The notes under the pieces are model-generated. The model did no database searches, was not told where the DNA came from, and saw nothing but the letters and a program-made list of their open reading frames with translations. A stretch of DNA of 9,481 nt from JBQTIM01 sp052388135. GTDB lineage: Bacteria > Elusimicrobiota > Elusimicrobia > FEN-1173. How positions within the stretch are numbered: position 1 is the first letter of the stretch; each line of letters begins with the position of its first letter. Shown here piece by piece: positions 8,001-9,481 of the stretch. The translations under genes and the position numbers were made by a program. The DNA lies in the NCBI GenBank assembly GCA_052388135.1, contig JBQTIM010000124.1:1-9481 (forward strand), in the 5' to 3' direction.

Positions 8001-9481
8001 CAGGATCTTCGACGCGAAGGCCCAGGCCGTCTTCGGTTCTCGCGGCCTTCACCGGTTCACCAGTGGAGCGGATGGCGTCCTTGTTTCCTTCCCGGACGAT
8101 ACGGAGCGTGGTGCTGAAGCCATTTCCCCGGACAACTTCCAGCGGCGACATCAGCGCCAGGAAGTTTTCCGGATTTTCGACTTCAATGAATTGATCGGGG
8201 GCCGCGTCCCGGTTTTTCCACGTTAACCGGATGGTGCCCGGATCAAGGAAGCGGGCAACGGCGCGGATCATGTCCGGATTGTCGGTTTCCGTGATCCCGA
8301 GACGATCAATGCCCCTTCGGCGCATGTTCGGTATGATGTAGCCGGAAAGCAAAGCCGAAAGAATGCCCTGGCCCTGGCGACTCGGTTCCAACTGGACCCA
8401 CCGGATGGTGAAGGCGGCTCCGTCTTCATCCCGCACCTCCATCCAGCGGGCCCCGTCCTTGTCGATACGATCGCCGTTCAAATAGATTGAGTAAAAGGCG
8501 CCTTCTTCGTCCCTGCCCCGGACAACGTCCAGGAGTCCTGCGGGGGAGGGGACCGAGGCCCAAACGGCCTGACCCGCGACGTTCAGCCTTTCGATGGTTC
8601 CGGTGGGGTAAATGACGACGTTTTTCCAGCCGTCCACGCCTCCGGAGGGTTCCTGGGGAACGATGCGGACCATGTCGCCGGGCGACAGCGTTTCGATACG
8701 GACGCGCCTGAGGACTTGAACCGTCGCCGCGGGCGACCCGTCTGCGCCCCTTCTTACGTCGCGCACGACTCCCAGCCGGCCCTGCCAAAGGACCAGATCG
8801 TTCTTGGCCGGCTCGGGATAAACAGCGCCGGGGATGGGCTGAAAGTGGCCGGGCGCGGAAGAAATGAGCCGGGCCGCTTCTTCCGCGAAATCGTTCCACG
8901 CAGGCGATTGGGCCAGCGCGAAGACGGCCAGCCAGCTGATGTCCCGGTGGGCGCGGGCCGCGCTATTCAGCGCCGTCACAGCGGCGTCCCGAAGCGCGCC
9001 GTCGAATTCTTGATTCGTCAGGATGTCGACGAGGGGACGAACCGAGGCGGCCATGGCCAAAATTTCATCGGGGGAACGGGGAACTGTTCTATTCCCAAGA
9101 GACTGGACCGCTTCCACCATCGCCTTGGCGGTTTCGCGGCGGATCTCGGCGGCGGTCAGAGGACGGCCGATTTCAAGCGGGTCCTTCGATATTTCCAAAA
9201 GATCGCCCAGCGCGGCGGCGGCCGCGGGAGCGTCCCGCCTTCCGCTTATGACGTCGTCCCTTAACGCCAGTATCCCGCTTTTAACGCCCCAAATCGCCCG
9301 GTCGTAGGCGTTTTCTACCCGCCCGTTTCCATATATTGGGGGGGAATCTTTTTCCGGCGGACTGGTCGCTCCTTGCAAAGAAAAATACAAAGGCGGCCCG
9401 CGGTCGTTCCTGTGCCGGGCGCCCGGGGCGGTGAGGCCGCGCGCTAGCCTCCGAGAAATAAGAAAACAGATGGCCGCGGCC
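2014..9481 (-). CDS. Giant multidomain membrane protein (5' end beyond right edge)
   Basis: A single uninterrupted frame ends at TAA 2014-2016 and remains open to base 9481, giving at least 2488 residues. The only start-like codon near the right end is a TTG at 9390 without a Shine-Dalgarno; upstream codons continue in frame (AAICFLISRRLARG...), so the real start is probably outside. Residues below count from that TTG. Helices fill 25-182, then an SH3/KOW-like stretch (193-250). A GNAT-like domain (270-400) carries QLEPSRQGQGI at 333-343. Hydrophobic modules lie at 511-716, 1045-1260 and 2008-2070. A second GNAT-like segment spans 800-941, a helical tandem repeat 1295-1366, and an uncharacterised soluble region 1400-1665. 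Two Tudor-like domains (1684-1744, 1789-1843) flank a Pro-rich linker, and a charged helical tail spans 2090-2458. I do not recognise the full protein. It is probably an inner-membrane multidomain protein; no catalytic activity can be asserted. Confidence 0.9.
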   Translation of the reverse strand, partial: AAAICFLISRRLARGLTAPGARHRNDRGPPLYFSLQGATSPPEKDSPPIYGNGRVENAYDRAIWGVKSGILALRDDVISGRRDAPAAAAALGDLLEISKDPLEIGRPLTAAEIRRETAKAMVEAVQSLGNRTVPRSPDEILAMAASVRPLVDILTNQEFDGALRDAAVTALNSAARAHRDISWLAVFALAQSPAWNDFAEEAARLISSAPGHFQPIPGAVYPEPAKNDLVLWQGRLGVVRDVRRGADGSPAATVQVLRRVRIETLSPGDMVRIVPQEPSGGVDGWKNVVIYPTGTIERLNVAGQAVWASVPSPAGLLDVVRGRDEEGAFYSIYLNGDRIDKDGARWMEVRDEDGAAFTIRWVQLEPSRQGQGILSALLSGYIIPNMRRRGIDRLGITETDNPDMIRAVARFLDPGTIRLTWKNRDAAPDQFIEVENPENFLALMSPLEVVRGNGFSTTLRIVREGNKDAIRSTGEPVKAARTEDGLGLRVEDPETKERLSVRFADTVATINGRLKQESKAGDTRASGRGRGSSVSLSLPSNYLVIAAAMWVQAHLKVLLYFPSFYAKAAAGRVAGGGMAAHPLPHRAKVAWQTAKMMAPLLPAVQGSNLRAVPDTSHTADAWNKLWKNSKSRAREISEQPFYPVLWTPLIELPALPLAAMVLNPLWGWPAVALFAFAFTLWHEIGAEPAPVWKRALRIAGRTLAAFGLSELALSAGTSAWEQLAAGFFSHGIYNALMSALGLKNLLLSAHRPATNLETLAEAVMSDLHGKPAAAWLGLLNGQQVWLGRDSLGWLRLKVGYRLYKLNPETGSILPEGKVEIPAGLAAMRENGELFLKFNGSRIKIDPAEPLKEQDGVRRLTFAVDPPARRADGDLDFVVHLRLNGTEVKRSAVAGRWSLEDDGSPKLTISQAYLDDGDLPDGRNAELSRLGLFSAILTAVAERGPPSTVVQLRTERETRTVHVFWETVNEFVRKLPGNPLAGAKPHDISWGELSERLGTEYQSLERALEKKLHETPLGRALAQAGFRRLTFDWASLRSRDALHILARLPPPEAPANLPGADSAVPLSDAGPRRTGFRQSLTTTFLLAPTAPFLALMSRLFSPGPPEPSPRPKMNTVYILALMKRLAQEDPHRGREGVPSRGSDALHSPARGRVLGWASLPFSAVEEWIWHPLGAMLAWVRLEGARVSPRVSYVQSSFVADESDSWRTAVVAGAAPLAWFAAMFLNGFWGIGLDFGSLRGALTTFLDVGGTLMAVQHVARARDTDSDIHRVLYVVQERALRPLFPFLVPRLNLRASRSGALRSPAGDADSARSLAQTMDENPHWTFEILGRVSGLSRSEVGRLLLSDPALALHLKRRLAGLISAHGQNAEAIGRALATNGFRIRNLLSKDPDLTARFKAAPLPQRARPGSRNDSTLRLLAYLKGDMDQPPIDRVRIKDDGYTDKSYAVGGKMVRHSISRHPDWVRREMEREGVEFADGSRGARFWILTEAGERDFPYADFRLAENGKLLRNGDERFQRFPLALPDFDPKLVPVSEDNQPLDRLRLARWMAVGGPAPEPSAFPLERRHGLHLYNLSGADVALPIPDSLFGGTARLVPLQWGEGTRGVIIETEDSEGPWNETARYALFKDGRFLRKPLSPLELAMEARYGSLAEAYRAYLEKTGSPQGFFNEALGPGHPAVTQAYIVRFAAVASHQPSSSQGTDRPGEKKTAPDPAGWLKEGAAVEFTDENLRASFGPGTIFAVRESDAGATVTVVFGAQKYRDFSWSNAAAQLLPADPKPALDTRSQVPSPPALEPVQRPVPAPQPPSSVQGTAARSPLPAGIGVGSAVEHQTADPVHSHGPGTVLAADPKSGLLTVRFPYREDKTLASTYLKRAKPGYVDALDTDPILRQTMVAGLEAVAKLQDASRQRNNQVFLTPHELAAGNLLTVLNWNTRQGAIPKLKRALNKMHDDYTTESKSARQLTHRQFLISLDNLWKKYRREADGRTPTEWFEAAEPWTGWEKYRRPTPAAGSQGGTSAIPPGSDGPGAAWIHGRFAEPSGVVGWSLWSIITQSILLPVYPLARLLLPAASAHPRPEVRGRNSRAGRIIAILALPLTPIFALARKVRMAGSVGQFSMPGPLPKHVSSERYHRERVKQTLRSVFLGGPARSVRVIPMEELAIAGNGEPPSEKIRAKIESLRGKSAEEEKTLTALGRSWESRVMERDENYAGFSGELDGALRDLADGELAAKAVRAAEEPEEAARALAALYGPRNTSLAAALGGDRRFGAGNRRRDSERRREDMAMLSRLLSGNDGARETFAAAYNSFTKTLFRLLSASGRLATTMGKETTTATLVEWSENLARGGRPSGPESTAAGRAAQAVHYLRAHPEANPVVIAIRGRAEESRLAVRLATEAGVDAAEVRELISQGKLFLHVSGSARKRLSAAKILKTLQGLGAVSSLEIFALDTDHWDLSGVEDIAKLLVMLAGDLLYDASLRIREDLRRLTLLSEQA

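Noticed and set aside
9388..9390. TTG as the start of the giant protein
   Set aside because: There is no Shine-Dalgarno upstream and the frame stays open to the window edge, so it is only the first start-like codon inside the window.
1..9481. tRNA, rRNA, CRISPR array, insertion sequence or prophage signals
   Set aside because: I saw no regularly spaced direct repeats, terminal inverted repeats, transposase motifs or tRNA-like cloverleaf sequence on either strand.

Overview
The window is GC-rich and densely coded, and every supportable gene lies on the minus strand. It holds one gigantic open reading frame and, after a 242-base gap, four tightly packed smaller genes. Very large, multi-domain, partly membrane-embedded proteins in a high-GC genome, together with an MqnP-type prenyltransferase and UbiX, are reminiscent of Elusimicrobiota/Omnitrophota-type bacteria. 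This lineage is an inference from overall style; no marker gene here fixes it.

Right and centre (2014 to beyond 9481): one continuous frame of at least 2488 residues. It stays open through the right edge, so its true start is outside the window. I do not recognise the whole protein. Its visible order is: a helical N-terminal stretch, an SH3/KOW-like segment, a GNAT-acetyltransferase-like domain, a membrane module, a second and degenerate GNAT-like segment, a second membrane module, a 43-residue-period helical tandem repeat, a large uncharacterised soluble region, two Tudor/SH3-like domains separated by a proline-rich linker, a third membrane module, and a charged helical C-terminus. The two main membrane modules share motifs with each other and partly recall CPBP (CAAX-type) intramembrane proteases, though with degraded active sites.

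Middle-left gap (1772-2013): no gene is visible. It contains a perfect 10-bp A/T inverted repeat and probably the promoter for the downstream genes.

Left (1-1771): a compact run on the minus strand. An MqnP/UbiA-family prenyltransferase is followed, with no gap, by UbiX (flavin prenyltransferase). UbiX overlaps by 4 bases a small 65-residue GTG-start gene that is easily overlooked. That gene overlaps by 50 bases the start of a nucleotidyltransferase cut off by the left edge. The first two genes fit quinone (probably menaquinone, futalosine-type) biosynthesis. The last two look like a separate small-protein/nucleotidyltransferase pair, possibly toxin-antitoxin-like, translationally coupled to the quinone genes.

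The most interesting items are the duplicated modular architecture of the giant protein and the small overlapping gene with its dual-coded overlap.
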